This document shows positions 6,531-12,162 of a stretch of 12,328 nt of DNA, in pieces (position 1 is the stretch's first letter; each line of letters opens with the position of its first letter). Where the stretch lies: the NCBI GenBank assembly GCA_035935775.1, contig DASYWT010000364.1, forward strand, positions 1-12,328. The letters are read 5' to 3'. The notes below the pieces were generated by a model, which saw only the letters and a program-made list of their open reading frames with translations, had not been told where the DNA came from and made no database searches. The position numbers were made by a program, and so were the translations under genes. This stretch comes from JAICWP01 sp035935775 (GTDB taxonomy: Bacteria > Acidobacteriota > Terriglobia > Terriglobales > Acidobacteriaceae).

Positions 6531-6570
6531 AATTGAGTAATTGTGCAATTTGGTAATTGAGTAATTGAAA
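6531..6570. repeat. AATTGAGT octad block, rplE side
   Basis: Five period-8 units: AATTGAGT, AATTGTGC, AATTTGGT, AATTGAGT, AATTGAAA. It is inverted relative to 6596-6631 and can pair with it at about 33 of 40 positions. Confidence 0.85.
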
Positions 6571-6595
6571 ACCGCACCGGGACTTTGAGCATTTA

Positions 6596-6631
6596 AATTA
6601 CCCAATTACCCGATTACTCAATTACACAATT
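6596..6631. repeat. AATTACCC octad block, rplX side
   Basis: Period-8 units AATTACCC, AATTACCC, GATTACTC, AATTACAC and AATTCA run into the rplX stop codon. It forms the second arm of the long imperfect hairpin with 6531-6570. Confidence 0.85.
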
Positions 6632-6972
6632 CATTTCTCCAACGTTGTTCCACACTTCTTGCACACCCGCGCTTTCCGGTCGCCGCGCATTTCGTGTCCC
6701 ACGCGTACTGGGCCGCAACTGGCGCACACCAGCATCACGTTGGAAATCGAAATGGGCGCTTCCTGGTCGGCAATGCCGCCCTGGATATTGGCCTGCGGGT
6801 TGGGGCGCACGTGCTTCTTCACCATCATCACGTGCTCCACCAGGATCTTGCCCTCGTCGGGCAGCACGCGCAGAACCCGTCCCTGTTTGCCCCGGTCACG
6901 CCCCTTGATCACCTTCACGGTGTCGTTGTGGCGGATGTCTACTCTCTTGTGCGCTGTTGTCGTTTGATTCAT
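6631..6972 (-). CDS. rplX: 50S ribosomal protein L24, zinc-ribbon form
   Basis: L24 starts assembly of the large subunit by binding the 5' part of 23S rRNA. The 113-residue product has the KOW motif around residues 17-44 (DTVKVIKGRDRGKQGRVLRV), the loop KKHVRPNPQANIQGGI and a C-terminal zinc ribbon, with Cys83-x2-Cys86 and Cys104-x2-Cys107 in VCASCG and VCKKCG. I chose ATG 6972 over an in-frame TTG at 6993 because AAGGGA lies 6 bases before ATG and the TTG would add non-homologous residues. It sits between rplN and rplE as usual, and both flanking gaps hold facing octad blocks. Confidence 0.96.
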   Translation of the reverse strand: MNQTTTAHKRVDIRHNDTVKVIKGRDRGKQGRVLRVLPDEGKILVEHVMMVKKHVRPNPQANIQGGIADQEAPISISNVMLVCASCGPVRVGHEMRGDRKARVCKKCGTTLEK

Positions 6973-6999
6973 TGTCAATCCCTTAAGTCCCAAACCAAT

Positions 7000-7031
7000 G
7001 TTTCAAGGTTTCGCAAGTGTCAAGGTTTGAC
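7000..7031. repeat. GTTTCAAG octad block, rplX side
   Basis: Roughly period 8: GTTTCAAG, GTTTCGCA, AGTGTCAA, GGTTTGAC. More worn than its inverted partner at 7042-7073, with which it can pair. Confidence 0.65.
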
Positions 7032-7041
7032 CGATCCTCTT

Positions 7042-7073
7042 CTGAAACTTTGAAACCTTGAAACTCTGAAACC
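7042..7073. repeat. TTGAAACC octad block, rplN side
   Basis: Four exact period-8 units with substitutions only at the ends: CTGAAACT, TTGAAACC, TTGAAACT, CTGAAACC. It ends 5 bp before the rplN stop codon. Confidence 0.85.
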
Positions 7074-7078
7074 CGCTC

Positions 7079-7450
7079 TTACAACACTTCCGGCGCCAGC
7101 GAAACAATCTTCAAGAACCTTTTCTCACGCAACTCACGCGCCACTGGCCCGAACACGCGCGTGCCCACCGGTTCGCCCGCCTCGTTGATGAGCACGGCCG
7201 CGTTCTGGTCGAAGCGAATGTAGGTGCCGTCACGCCGCCGGTGCTCCTTGCGCGTGCGCACGATCACCGCCTTGACCACCGTGCCCTTCTTCACCTGCCC
7301 GTCGGGCGAGGCTTCCTTCACGCTGGCGGTCACCACGTCCCCCAGGTGCGCCCGCAGCCCGGTTCCGCCGCCCAGAGGCAGAATCATCTGCAGCTTGCGC
7401 GCGCCGGAGTTGTCGGCGACATCGAGCATGGTTCTCATCATCACTGCCAT
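7079..7450 (-). CDS. rplN: 50S ribosomal protein L14
   Basis: L14 binds 23S rRNA at the subunit interface and is the docking site for the silencing factor RsfS. With ATG 7450 the product has 123 residues, the normal length, and starts MAVMMRTMLDVADNSGARKL, which lines up with the family start MIQxxTxLxVADNSGA. It continues with VKKGTVVKAVIVRTRKEHRR and ends with FGPVARELREKRFLKIVSLA plus PEVL, the conserved C-terminus. An AAGGAG 8 bases upstream decides the start. The frame is open to a TTG at 7486, but that would remove the ribosome-binding site and add 12 unrelated residues. It follows rpsQ after 39 bp. Confidence 0.97.
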   Translation of the reverse strand: MAVMMRTMLDVADNSGARKLQMILPLGGGTGLRAHLGDVVTASVKEASPDGQVKKGTVVKAVIVRTRKEHRRRDGTYIRFDQNAAVLINEAGEPVGTRVFGPVARELREKRFLKIVSLAPEVL

Positions 7451-7470
7451 AGTCGAAGCTCCTTGCTGAC

Positions 7471-7485
7471 TGCCGGATTCCGGCA
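7471..7485 (-). promoter_or_regulatory. Small inverted repeat before rplN
   Basis: TGCCGGA and TCCGGCA flank a single central T, a perfect 15-base palindrome between the rpsQ stop and the rplN Shine-Dalgarno. A hairpin of 5-6 pairs is possible in the transcript. It has no T-run and does not match the other repeat families. Function unknown. Confidence 0.3.
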
Positions 7486-7489
7486 ACTA

Positions 7490-7810
7490 TCAGCTCGCCT
7501 GCTCCTCCGGCTCCGTGGTCTCGGCCACCAGTGCCGCCTTGCGAACTACTTCCTTGAGCCGCCACCGCTTCAATTTCGAAAGCGGGCGCGTCTCCTCGAT
7601 TTCCACGAAATCCCCCATGTGCGCCGTGTTCTGCTCGTCGTGAGCGTAGAACTTTTTTGAACGCGACATCACCCGCTGGTACAAGCGGTGGGGGAAGGTG
7701 CGCGTCACTTCCACCACGATGGTCTTCTTCATCTTGGTGGAGACAACTTTGCCAATCACAGTTTTGCGCCGCGAGCCCGTGGCAGCGGCCGGTGTTGTGC
7801 TTTCCGCCAT
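7490..7810 (-). CDS. rpsQ: 30S ribosomal protein S17
   Basis: S17 is a primary 16S rRNA binding protein with an OB fold. The core starts around residue 15 with RKTVIGKVVSTKMKKTIVVE and includes HRLYQRVMSRSKKFYAHDE, GDFVEIEETRPLSKLKRWRL and EVVRKA. At 106 residues it is longer than the usual 80-90; the excess is a loose N-terminus (MAESTTPAAATGS) and an acidic tail (AETTEPEEQAS). ATG 7810 directly follows the rpmC stop (TAGATG), and a GGAG 9 bases upstream lies inside the end of rpmC, so translation is probably coupled. L29-S17-L14 is the normal order. Confidence 0.96.
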   Translation of the reverse strand: MAESTTPAAATGSRRKTVIGKVVSTKMKKTIVVEVTRTFPHRLYQRVMSRSKKFYAHDEQNTAHMGDFVEIEETRPLSKLKRWRLKEVVRKAALVAETTEPEEQAS

Positions 7811-8020
7811 CTACTTAGTCTCCGCCTGCGCCGCCAGTTCCTGCTGGCGCAGTATCGTCTTCACCCGCGCGATATCCCGGCGCAGAGCGCGAATTTTCTT
7901 CAAGCTCTCCGTCTGGCCCATCTGCAACTGGAAGCGCAGCCGGAAAAGCTGGTCGGTCAGCTCCCGCTCCTGGTGCTTCAGTTCCACGTCGGTCAGGTTG
8001 CGAATCTTTTCAGCCTTCAT
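7811..8020 (-). CDS. rpmC: 50S ribosomal protein L29
   Basis: L29 is a small helical protein near the peptide exit tunnel, beside L23, where it helps form the docking site for trigger factor and SRP. The 69-residue product has the family pattern MKAEKIRNLTDVELKHQERE, then LTDQLFRLRFQLQMGQTES and the helix IRALRRDIARVKTILRQQEL. It should fold as an antiparallel two-helix hairpin. Length is normal (about 63-70). The ATG follows a heptad repeat directly, and I see no Shine-Dalgarno sequence in the 20 bases before it. Its stop codon abuts the rpsQ start. Confidence 0.96.
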   Translation of the reverse strand: MKAEKIRNLTDVELKHQERELTDQLFRLRFQLQMGQTESLKKIRALRRDIARVKTILRQQELAAQAETK

Positions 8021-8025
8021 AAATC

Positions 8026-8053
8026 AGTTCTCTGTTCTCGGTTCTCAGATCTC
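8026..8053. repeat. AGTTCTC heptad block, rpmC side
   Basis: Four exact 7-base units: AGTTCTC, TGTTCTC, GGTTCTC, AGATCTC, then AGCC. They occupy the sequence where a ribosome-binding site of rpmC would be expected. TCTCAGCC at 8050-8057 pairs perfectly with GGCTGAGA at 8075-8082. Confidence 0.8.
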
Positions 8054-8062
8054 AGCCATCCA

Positions 8063-8090
8063 CTGAAAGCTTACGGCTGAGAGCTGAAAG
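8063..8090. repeat. CTGAAAG heptad block, rplP side
   Basis: Four units of 7: CTGAAAG, CTTACGG, CTGAGAG, CTGAAAG. It is inverted relative to 8026-8053 and lies 4 bp before the rplP stop codon. Confidence 0.8.
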
Positions 8091-8094
8091 CTCA

Positions 8095-8511
8095 TTAATG
8101 TGCCACCGCGCGCGACACCAGCATCGTCCGCAGCGGCAGCTTGTGCGACGCCAGTCGCATGGCCTCGGCGGCGTCCTGCGGGGTCACACCCTCCATCTCG
8201 AACAGGATTCGTCCCGGCCGCACCACCGCCACCCAGTGATCGGGCGCTCCCTTGCCTTTGCCCATACGGGTTTCAGCCGGCTTTTTGGTCACCGGCTTGT
8301 CGGGAAACAGACGGATCCAGATCTTGCCGCCGCGCTTGATGAAGCGCGTCATGGCCACGCGGCTGGCTTCAATCTGCCGGTCGGTGATCCAGCCTGGCTC
8401 CAGCACCTTCAGCCCATAATCCCCGAAAGCCAGCTCCGAGCCGCGCCACGCCTTGCCCGTCATGCGCCCGCGCTGCTGCTTGCGGTACTTAACTTTTTTC
8501 GGCATCAACAT
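8095..8511 (-). CDS. rplP: 50S ribosomal protein L16
   Basis: L16 sits at the A-site side of the peptidyl transferase centre and organises 23S rRNA there. The 138-residue product begins MLMPKKVKYRKQQRGRMTGK, almost the textbook N-terminus. It contains RQIEASRVAMTRFIKRGGKI, WIRLFPDKPVTKKP and RMGKGKGAPDHWVAVVRPGR; Arg82 in TRMGKGKG matches the Arg that is hydroxylated in E. coli (Arg81). Length is normal (136-144). No Shine-Dalgarno is visible; the 49-bp gap to rpsC is a heptad block that ends just before the start. The S3-L16-L29 order is standard. Confidence 0.97.
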   Translation of the reverse strand: MLMPKKVKYRKQQRGRMTGKAWRGSELAFGDYGLKVLEPGWITDRQIEASRVAMTRFIKRGGKIWIRLFPDKPVTKKPAETRMGKGKGAPDHWVAVVRPGRILFEMEGVTPQDAAEAMRLASHKLPLRTMLVSRAVAH

Positions 8512-8515
8512 AAGC

Positions 8516-8543
8516 AGTTCTCAGTTCCCGGTTCTCAGTTCTC
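8516..8543. repeat. AGTTCTC heptad block (rpsC-rplP gap)
   Basis: Four units of 7: AGTTCTC, AGTTCCC, GGTTCTC, AGTTCTC. Same family as 8026-8053 and 10130-10150. It sits immediately upstream of the rplP ATG, in the ribosome-binding region. Confidence 0.85.
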
Positions 8544-8560
8544 GGCCACAGCGCGGCACA

Positions 8561-9235
8561 CTAAAACGTGCCGGGCGAAGCCACCGTCTGCTGCCCCTCG
8601 CGGCGCTTCTCTTTCAGAATCTCGCCGCGGTAAATCCAGCACTTCACGCCGATCACGCCGTAAGTGGTCTTGGCCTCGGCGAAGCCATAATCAATGTCGG
8701 CGCGCAGCGTGTGCAGCGGCAGCCGCCCCTGCAGGTACCACTCGGAGCGCGCGATTTCGTTGCCGTTCAACCGCCCGCTCACCCGCACCTTGATTCCCTT
8801 GCATCCGAAGCGCAGCGCGGAATCCACCGCTTTTCGCATGGCGCGGCGGAAGCCCACGCGCTTTTCCAGCTGCAGGGCAATGGATTCGGCCACCAGCTGC
8901 GCGTCCAGTTCCGGCTTGTGCACTTCCTGGATATCAATGTAGACATCGCGGTTGGTGCGCTTCTGTACGTCCTGCTTCAGCTTGTCAATCTCCGCGCCCT
9001 TGCGCCCGATGATGATGCCCGGTCGCGCGGTACGAATGATGATGCGCAGCTTGTTGCCCGGACGCTCAATCTCAATCGAGCTCACGCCCGCCGACTTCAG
9101 CTTGTCCTTCAGCTCATCCTTCAGCTTGACGTCTTCCTGCAGCAGCTTGTCGTAGTCGCGCTCCATGAACCAGCGCGACTTCCAGGGCTTGGTGTAGCCC
9201 AGACGAAAACCATAGGGATGGACTTTTTGTCCCAT
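8561..9235 (-). CDS. rpsC: 30S ribosomal protein S3
   Basis: S3 lines the mRNA entry channel of the 30S subunit, with helicase activity known from E. coli together with S4 and S5. The 224-residue product starts MGQKVHPYGFRLGYTKPWKS, has a KH domain (about 38-107) with the GxxG loop in RPGIIIGRKGAEI (GRKG at 77-80) and a C-terminal S3 domain (about 120-205) with GIKVRVSGRLNGNEIARSEW and LHTLRADIDYGFAEAKT. Length is close to the usual 210-240. TTAAGGAG overlaps the rplV stop and lies 4 bases before the ATG, so translation is likely coupled to rplV. The stop is TAG 8563-8561. Confidence 0.97.
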   Translation of the reverse strand: MGQKVHPYGFRLGYTKPWKSRWFMERDYDKLLQEDVKLKDELKDKLKSAGVSSIEIERPGNKLRIIIRTARPGIIIGRKGAEIDKLKQDVQKRTNRDVYIDIQEVHKPELDAQLVAESIALQLEKRVGFRRAMRKAVDSALRFGCKGIKVRVSGRLNGNEIARSEWYLQGRLPLHTLRADIDYGFAEAKTTYGVIGVKCWIYRGEILKEKRREGQQTVASPGTF

Positions 9236-9243
9236 AACGCTCC

Positions 9244-9744
9244 TTAACTCTTCGCCTTCGCGGCCTTCTTCTTGCCCGCTGCCTTCCTGGCGACCACCTT
9301 CTTCCGCGGCTTGCCCGCGGTTTTGCCCTTGGCGGCTTTGGCAGGCGCTTTTTCTTCTTCGCCGACCACCGTAGCCGCACTTTCCTCGCCGGCACGCCGC
9401 CGTTCCCCAAGCGCAACTTCCAGGTGAGCCATGCGCCGCTGGTAACGGTAAGCGCGGCCCATGGGCGCCGGGCGAATGCGTTTCATGCGCGGCCCGTCGT
9501 TGGCTACGGCCCGCAGCACGTAGAGATTGTCCACGTCAACGTCGAGGCCCTTCTCCGTGCTCAGGTAGTTGGCGTTTTCCAGCGCCGAGCGCACCAGCTT
9601 CTCCACCGTTTCCGCCACCCGCTTTTTGGTGAAGGCCAGAGTGTTGAGCGCGTCCTCCACCCGCCGACCCTTGATCAGGTCCAGCACCAGCCGCGCCTTC
9701 TGCGGCGAAACCCTCATGTACCGTGCTTCTGCTCTGAATTCCAT
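9244..9744 (-). CDS. rplV: 50S ribosomal protein L22 with lysine/alanine-rich tail
   Basis: L22 lines the polypeptide exit tunnel. Residues 1-115 are the family core: EARYMRVSPQKARLVLDLIK, then RSALENANY and the beta-hairpin that reaches the tunnel (about 80-103, NDGPRMKRIRPAPMGRAYRY). The usual protein ends about here (110-115 residues). This one continues to 166 with a low-complexity tail, first acidic (GEEEKAP), then rich in Lys and Ala (KAAKGKTAGKPRKK, RKAAGKKKAAKAK), similar in composition to histone H1-like tails. The tail keeps the frame and ends just before the rpsC ribosome-binding site, so it is not a frameshift product. The start has only a weak Shine-Dalgarno (AAAGAG); it follows rpsS after 12 bp. 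Confidence 0.95.
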   Translation of the reverse strand: MEFRAEARYMRVSPQKARLVLDLIKGRRVEDALNTLAFTKKRVAETVEKLVRSALENANYLSTEKGLDVDVDNLYVLRAVANDGPRMKRIRPAPMGRAYRYQRRMAHLEVALGERRRAGEESAATVVGEEEKAPAKAAKGKTAGKPRKKVVARKAAGKKKAAKAKS

Positions 9745-9756
9745 GTCGTCGTCTCT

Positions 9757-10125
9757 TTACGCCTTCGGCGCTGCCGGAGCTGCCGGTGCCCCGCCCGCCG
9801 GAGCCGCCGGGACCGGCGCACCCGGTCCACCCGGAACGCCTGCCGGGCGGGCAGCCACTTCCGCCGCCGCCTTCATTGAGTGTCCCTTGAAGCTGCGGGT
9901 AAAGCTGAACTCGCCCAGCTTGTGCCCCACCATGTTCTCGGTGACATACACGGGGATGAACTTCTTGCCGTTGTGCACCGCGATGGTGTGGCCCACCATC
10001 TCGGGCACGATGGTCGAGCGCCGCGACCAGGTGCGCAGCACCTTTTTGTCGTTGCGCGCGTTCATCTCCTCCACCCGCCGCAGCAGGTAGCCGTCTACAA
10101 ACGGTCCTTTTTTTTGTGAACGCAT
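9757..10125 (-). CDS. rpsS: 30S ribosomal protein S19 with Pro/Ala/Gly tail
   Basis: S19 is in the 30S head and contacts S13 and the A-site region. The first 85 residues or so are the family: RSQKKGPFVDGYLLRRVEEM, LRTWSRRSTIVPEMVGHTIA, VHNGKKFIPVYVTENMVGHK and LGEFSFTRSFKGH. Usual length is about 92; here there are 122 because of a C-terminal tail made almost only of Pro, Ala, Gly and Val (about residues 93-122), which is probably disordered. Codons 4-6 (CAA AAA AAA) make an uninterrupted run of eight A. The ATG follows a heptad repeat with no clear Shine-Dalgarno. The stop is 12 bp before rplV. Confidence 0.95.
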   Translation of the reverse strand: MRSQKKGPFVDGYLLRRVEEMNARNDKKVLRTWSRRSTIVPEMVGHTIAVHNGKKFIPVYVTENMVGHKLGEFSFTRSFKGHSMKAAAEVAARPAGVPGGPGAPVPAAPAGGAPAAPAAPKA

Positions 10126-10129
10126 AAAA

Positions 10130-10150
10130 TCAGTTCTCGATTCTCAGATC
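10130..10150. repeat. TCAGTTC heptad block (rplB-rpsS gap)
   Basis: Three units of 7: TCAGTTC, TCGATTC, TCAGATC. It merges on the right into a partial copy of the dispersed element (10147-10164). Confidence 0.7.
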
Positions 10151-10164
10151 CTTCGCTTGGCTCA
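10147..10164. repeat. Dispersed element, partial copy D
   Basis: GATCCTTCGCTTGGCTCA resembles the short element at 4349-4369 (ATCCTTGGCTTCGCTCAGG), but the closing AGGAT arm is missing. It is probably a decayed or truncated copy. The match is short, hence the modest confidence. Confidence 0.4.
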
Positions 10165-10180
10165 CGCCCGCAAACCGCCG

Positions 10181-11002
10181 TCACTTCGGACGGTTCACAA
10201 TAAATTTGTCCGTCCGCTTGTTGTTGCGCGTCTTGTAACCACGCGTCGGCTGGCCCCACGGAGTCACCGGGTGCCGCCCGCCGCTGGTCTTGCCTTCACC
10301 GCCGCCGTGCGGATGATCCACCGGGTTCATGGACACGCCGCGATTGGTCGGCCGCCGCCCCAGCCACCGCGTCCGCCCGGCCTTGCCGATGGCCACATTC
10401 TCGTGATCAAGATTGCCCACCTGCCCGATGGTCGCCATGCAGTCCAGCAGCACCTTGCGGGTCTCGCCCGAAGGCAGTTTCACCAGCGCGTAGTCGCCTT
10501 CCTTGGCCACCAGTTGCGCCGAACCCCCTGCCGAGCGCACCATCTGCGCGCCCTTCCCGGGCCGCAGTTCGATGTTATGAATGGTCGTGCCCGGCGGAAT
10601 ATTGCGCAGCGGCAGCGCGTTCCCCACCAGAATGTCGGCCTCAGGCCCGCTCACGATCTTCTGTCCGACATTCAGCCCCAGCGGATGCAGAATGTAACGC
10701 TTCTCGCCATCGGCATACGCCAGCAGGGCGAGGCGAGCGGAGCGATTGGGATCGTATTCGATGGACACCACCGTCGCCGGCACGCCCAGCTTCTCGCGCT
10801 TGAAGTCCACCAGGCGCAGCTTGCGCTTGTGCCCGCCGCCACGGTGCCAGATGGTGAGGTCGCCGTGGTTCCGCCGCCCGCTGGTCCGCTGCTTGGGCTC
10901 GGTCAGCGGCTTGTGAGGACGGTTGCTGGTCAACTCCTTGTTCACCAGCGTGGTCTGGAACCGCAGCGTCGGGGTGATCGGTCTGTATGTCTTGATCGCC
11001 AT
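10181..11002 (-). CDS. rplB: 50S ribosomal protein L2
   Basis: L2 is among the most conserved 50S proteins; it supports subunit joining and the peptidyl transferase centre. The 273-residue product begins MAIKTYRPITPTLRF and shows GRRNHGDLTIWHRGGGHKRK (42-61), the SH3-like domain with IEYDPNRSARLALLAYADGE (81-100) and the C-terminal GVSMNPVDHPHGGGEGKTSG (222-241). His230 corresponds to the functionally important His229 of E. coli. Length is normal (270-277). The ATG follows AAAGG at a distance of 9 bases, but that sequence is itself part of a heptad block. The stop is TGA 10183-10181. It is flanked by rplW and rpsS as expected. Confidence 0.98.
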   Translation of the reverse strand: MAIKTYRPITPTLRFQTTLVNKELTSNRPHKPLTEPKQRTSGRRNHGDLTIWHRGGGHKRKLRLVDFKREKLGVPATVVSIEYDPNRSARLALLAYADGEKRYILHPLGLNVGQKIVSGPEADILVGNALPLRNIPPGTTIHNIELRPGKGAQMVRSAGGSAQLVAKEGDYALVKLPSGETRKVLLDCMATIGQVGNLDHENVAIGKAGRTRWLGRRPTNRGVSMNPVDHPHGGGEGKTSGGRHPVTPWGQPTRGYKTRNNKRTDKFIVNRPK

Positions 11003-11009
11003 AAAATTC

Positions 11010-11044
11010 AGCCTTTAGCTTTTAGCCTTTAGCTCTTAGCTTCC
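11010..11044. repeat. AGCTTTT heptad block, rplB side
   Basis: Five exact 7-base units: AGCCTTT, AGCTTTT, AGCCTTT, AGCTCTT, AGCTTCC, directly upstream of the rplB start. It faces the block at 11061-11090 in inverted sense (AGC against GCT), allowing partial pairing with G-U pairs. Confidence 0.85.
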
Positions 11045-11060
11045 CCATCCGCCCCCATTG

Positions 11061-11090
11061 GCTGAATGCTGAATGCTGAGTGCTGATTGC
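11061..11090. repeat. GCTGAAT heptad block, rplW side
   Basis: Four units of 7: GCTGAAT, GCTGAAT, GCTGAGT, GCTGATT, then GC. It lies 5 bp before the rplW stop codon. Confidence 0.85.
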
Positions 11091-11095
11091 CGCTT

Positions 11096-11389
11096 TTACA
11101 GATTCTGCGCGTACTCCGGCATCTTCTCGCCCGACTTCAGTTTCACGTAGGCCTTCTTCCAGTCCGGGCGGAAGCCGGTAAACTTTCCCCGCCGCCGTTC
11201 TTTGCCCTGAAAGTTGGAGGTGCGCACCGAATCCACTTTCACCTTGAAAATCGTCTGCACCGCTTCCTTGATCTCGGTTTTGGTTGCCGTGGGCGCCACC
11301 TGAAATACCAGCGTGGACTGCGTTTCCTTAATGCCCAGGCCCTTTTCCGTGATGATGGGGCGCCGGATGATCTGGTATGCCGACTTCAT
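11096..11389 (-). CDS. rplW: 50S ribosomal protein L23
   Basis: L23 is at the exit of the peptide tunnel and is the main docking site for trigger factor and SRP. The 97-residue product starts MKSAYQIIRRPIITEKGLGI (family pattern IIxPxxTEK), continues with VAPTATKTEIKEAVQTIFKV and has the rRNA-binding loop KERRRGKFTGFRPDWKKAYV. Length is normal (95-100). ATG 11389 follows the rplD stop without any spacer (TAAATG), and GGAGG 8 bases upstream lies inside the end of rplD; translation is therefore very probably coupled to L4. Downstream is a 93-bp repeat-filled gap to rplB. Confidence 0.97.
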   Translation of the reverse strand: MKSAYQIIRRPIITEKGLGIKETQSTLVFQVAPTATKTEIKEAVQTIFKVKVDSVRTSNFQGKERRRGKFTGFRPDWKKAYVKLKSGEKMPEYAQNL

Positions 11390-12103
11390 TTACGCTACCT
11401 CCGCCGCTTTCCGCCGCTTGCGCGTCTTGGCAGCCGGCTCCTCACTCGCGGCCTGGCGCTGCCGCTTGGGCAGCGACGCCACCAGCGAGTTCTGCAATTT
11501 CTCCAGCGCCGGCTGGGAGAAGATGGCGCGCTGATACCGAAGCAGGTGGTACGGGTGCACTTCGTTGCCGCGCACCAGTTCCACCCCTTCCAGATTGCGC
11601 GAGCTCAGCTCCAGGTTGCGGTTTTCTACCTTGGCCGCTTCCACCAACAGGGCGGTTCCATCTACCTTCAGCGCATCCAGGGCGGTGCGGAACTCCTTGG
11701 TCTTTGGTTCTTTCAGTTCAAAATTCTCGACCACCGTGAGCTGCCCATCCGCCAGCTTGGCCGCCAGCGCCGAGCGTAGAGCGCCCAGCAGCTTCTTGCG
11801 CGGAAAGTCGTATTCATACGACCGCGGCTGAGGTCCGTGTACCGTGCCGCCGTGCCGCCAGAGCGGAGACCGGATGGAGCCCACACGGGCCCGGCCCGTG
11901 CCTTTTTGCCGCCACAGCTTTTTTCCCGAACCGGAAACCAGCTTGCGGTTCTTGGTGGCGTGGGTGCCGGCTCGCTGGGCCGCGCGGTATTGCTTCACCG
12001 CTTCCCAGAGCAGGTCCTCGTTCACCGCGCCGAAAATCTCGTCGGCCAGGTCGAACTTACCCACCTTGTCGCCGCTCAGATTTAATACGTCAATCTTTGG
12101 CAT
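11390..12103 (-). CDS. rplD: 50S ribosomal protein L4
   Basis: L4 binds 23S rRNA and reaches the exit tunnel with a long loop; in E. coli it also represses its own S10 operon. The 237-residue product begins MPKIDVLNLSGDKVGKFDLA and has the tunnel loop around 45-97 (RAGTHATKNRKLVSGSGKKL, WRQKGTGRARVGSIRSPLWR, GGTVHGPQPRSYEYDF). It then shows the globular part with the family pattern LLRYQRAIFSQPALEKLQ. It is about 25-30 residues longer than the usual 205-210, with a basic C-terminal tail (KTRKRRKAAEVA). The ATG is preceded by heptads and lacks a clear Shine-Dalgarno. Whether L4 regulates this operon as in E. coli cannot be told, because the S10 leader is outside the window. Confidence 0.96.
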   Translation of the reverse strand: MPKIDVLNLSGDKVGKFDLADEIFGAVNEDLLWEAVKQYRAAQRAGTHATKNRKLVSGSGKKLWRQKGTGRARVGSIRSPLWRHGGTVHGPQPRSYEYDFPRKKLLGALRSALAAKLADGQLTVVENFELKEPKTKEFRTALDALKVDGTALLVEAAKVENRNLELSSRNLEGVELVRGNEVHPYHLLRYQRAIFSQPALEKLQNSLVASLPKRQRQAASEEPAAKTRKRRKAAEVA

Positions 12104-12108
12104 TTTTA

Positions 12109-12143
12109 AGCTCTCAGCTGTCAGCTCTCAGCTTTCAGCTTTC
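12109..12143. repeat. AGCTCTC heptad block, rplD side
   Basis: Five exact 7-base units: AGCTCTC, AGCTGTC, AGCTCTC, AGCTTTC, AGCTTTC, just upstream of the rplD start. Its sequence is nearly the reverse complement of 12246-12270, differing by one substitution and one whole extra heptad. Confidence 0.85.
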
Positions 12144-12162
12144 AAAACCTTTGCTCAGTGTC

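Noticed and set aside
7451..7486. TTG start for L14 at 7486
   Set aside because: It would place the AAGGAG site inside the coding part; ATG 7450 matches the family start.
8453..9247. 264-codon plus-strand frame over rpsC and rplP
   Set aside because: It is antisense to conserved S3 and L16; composition is that of a reverse-complement shadow.
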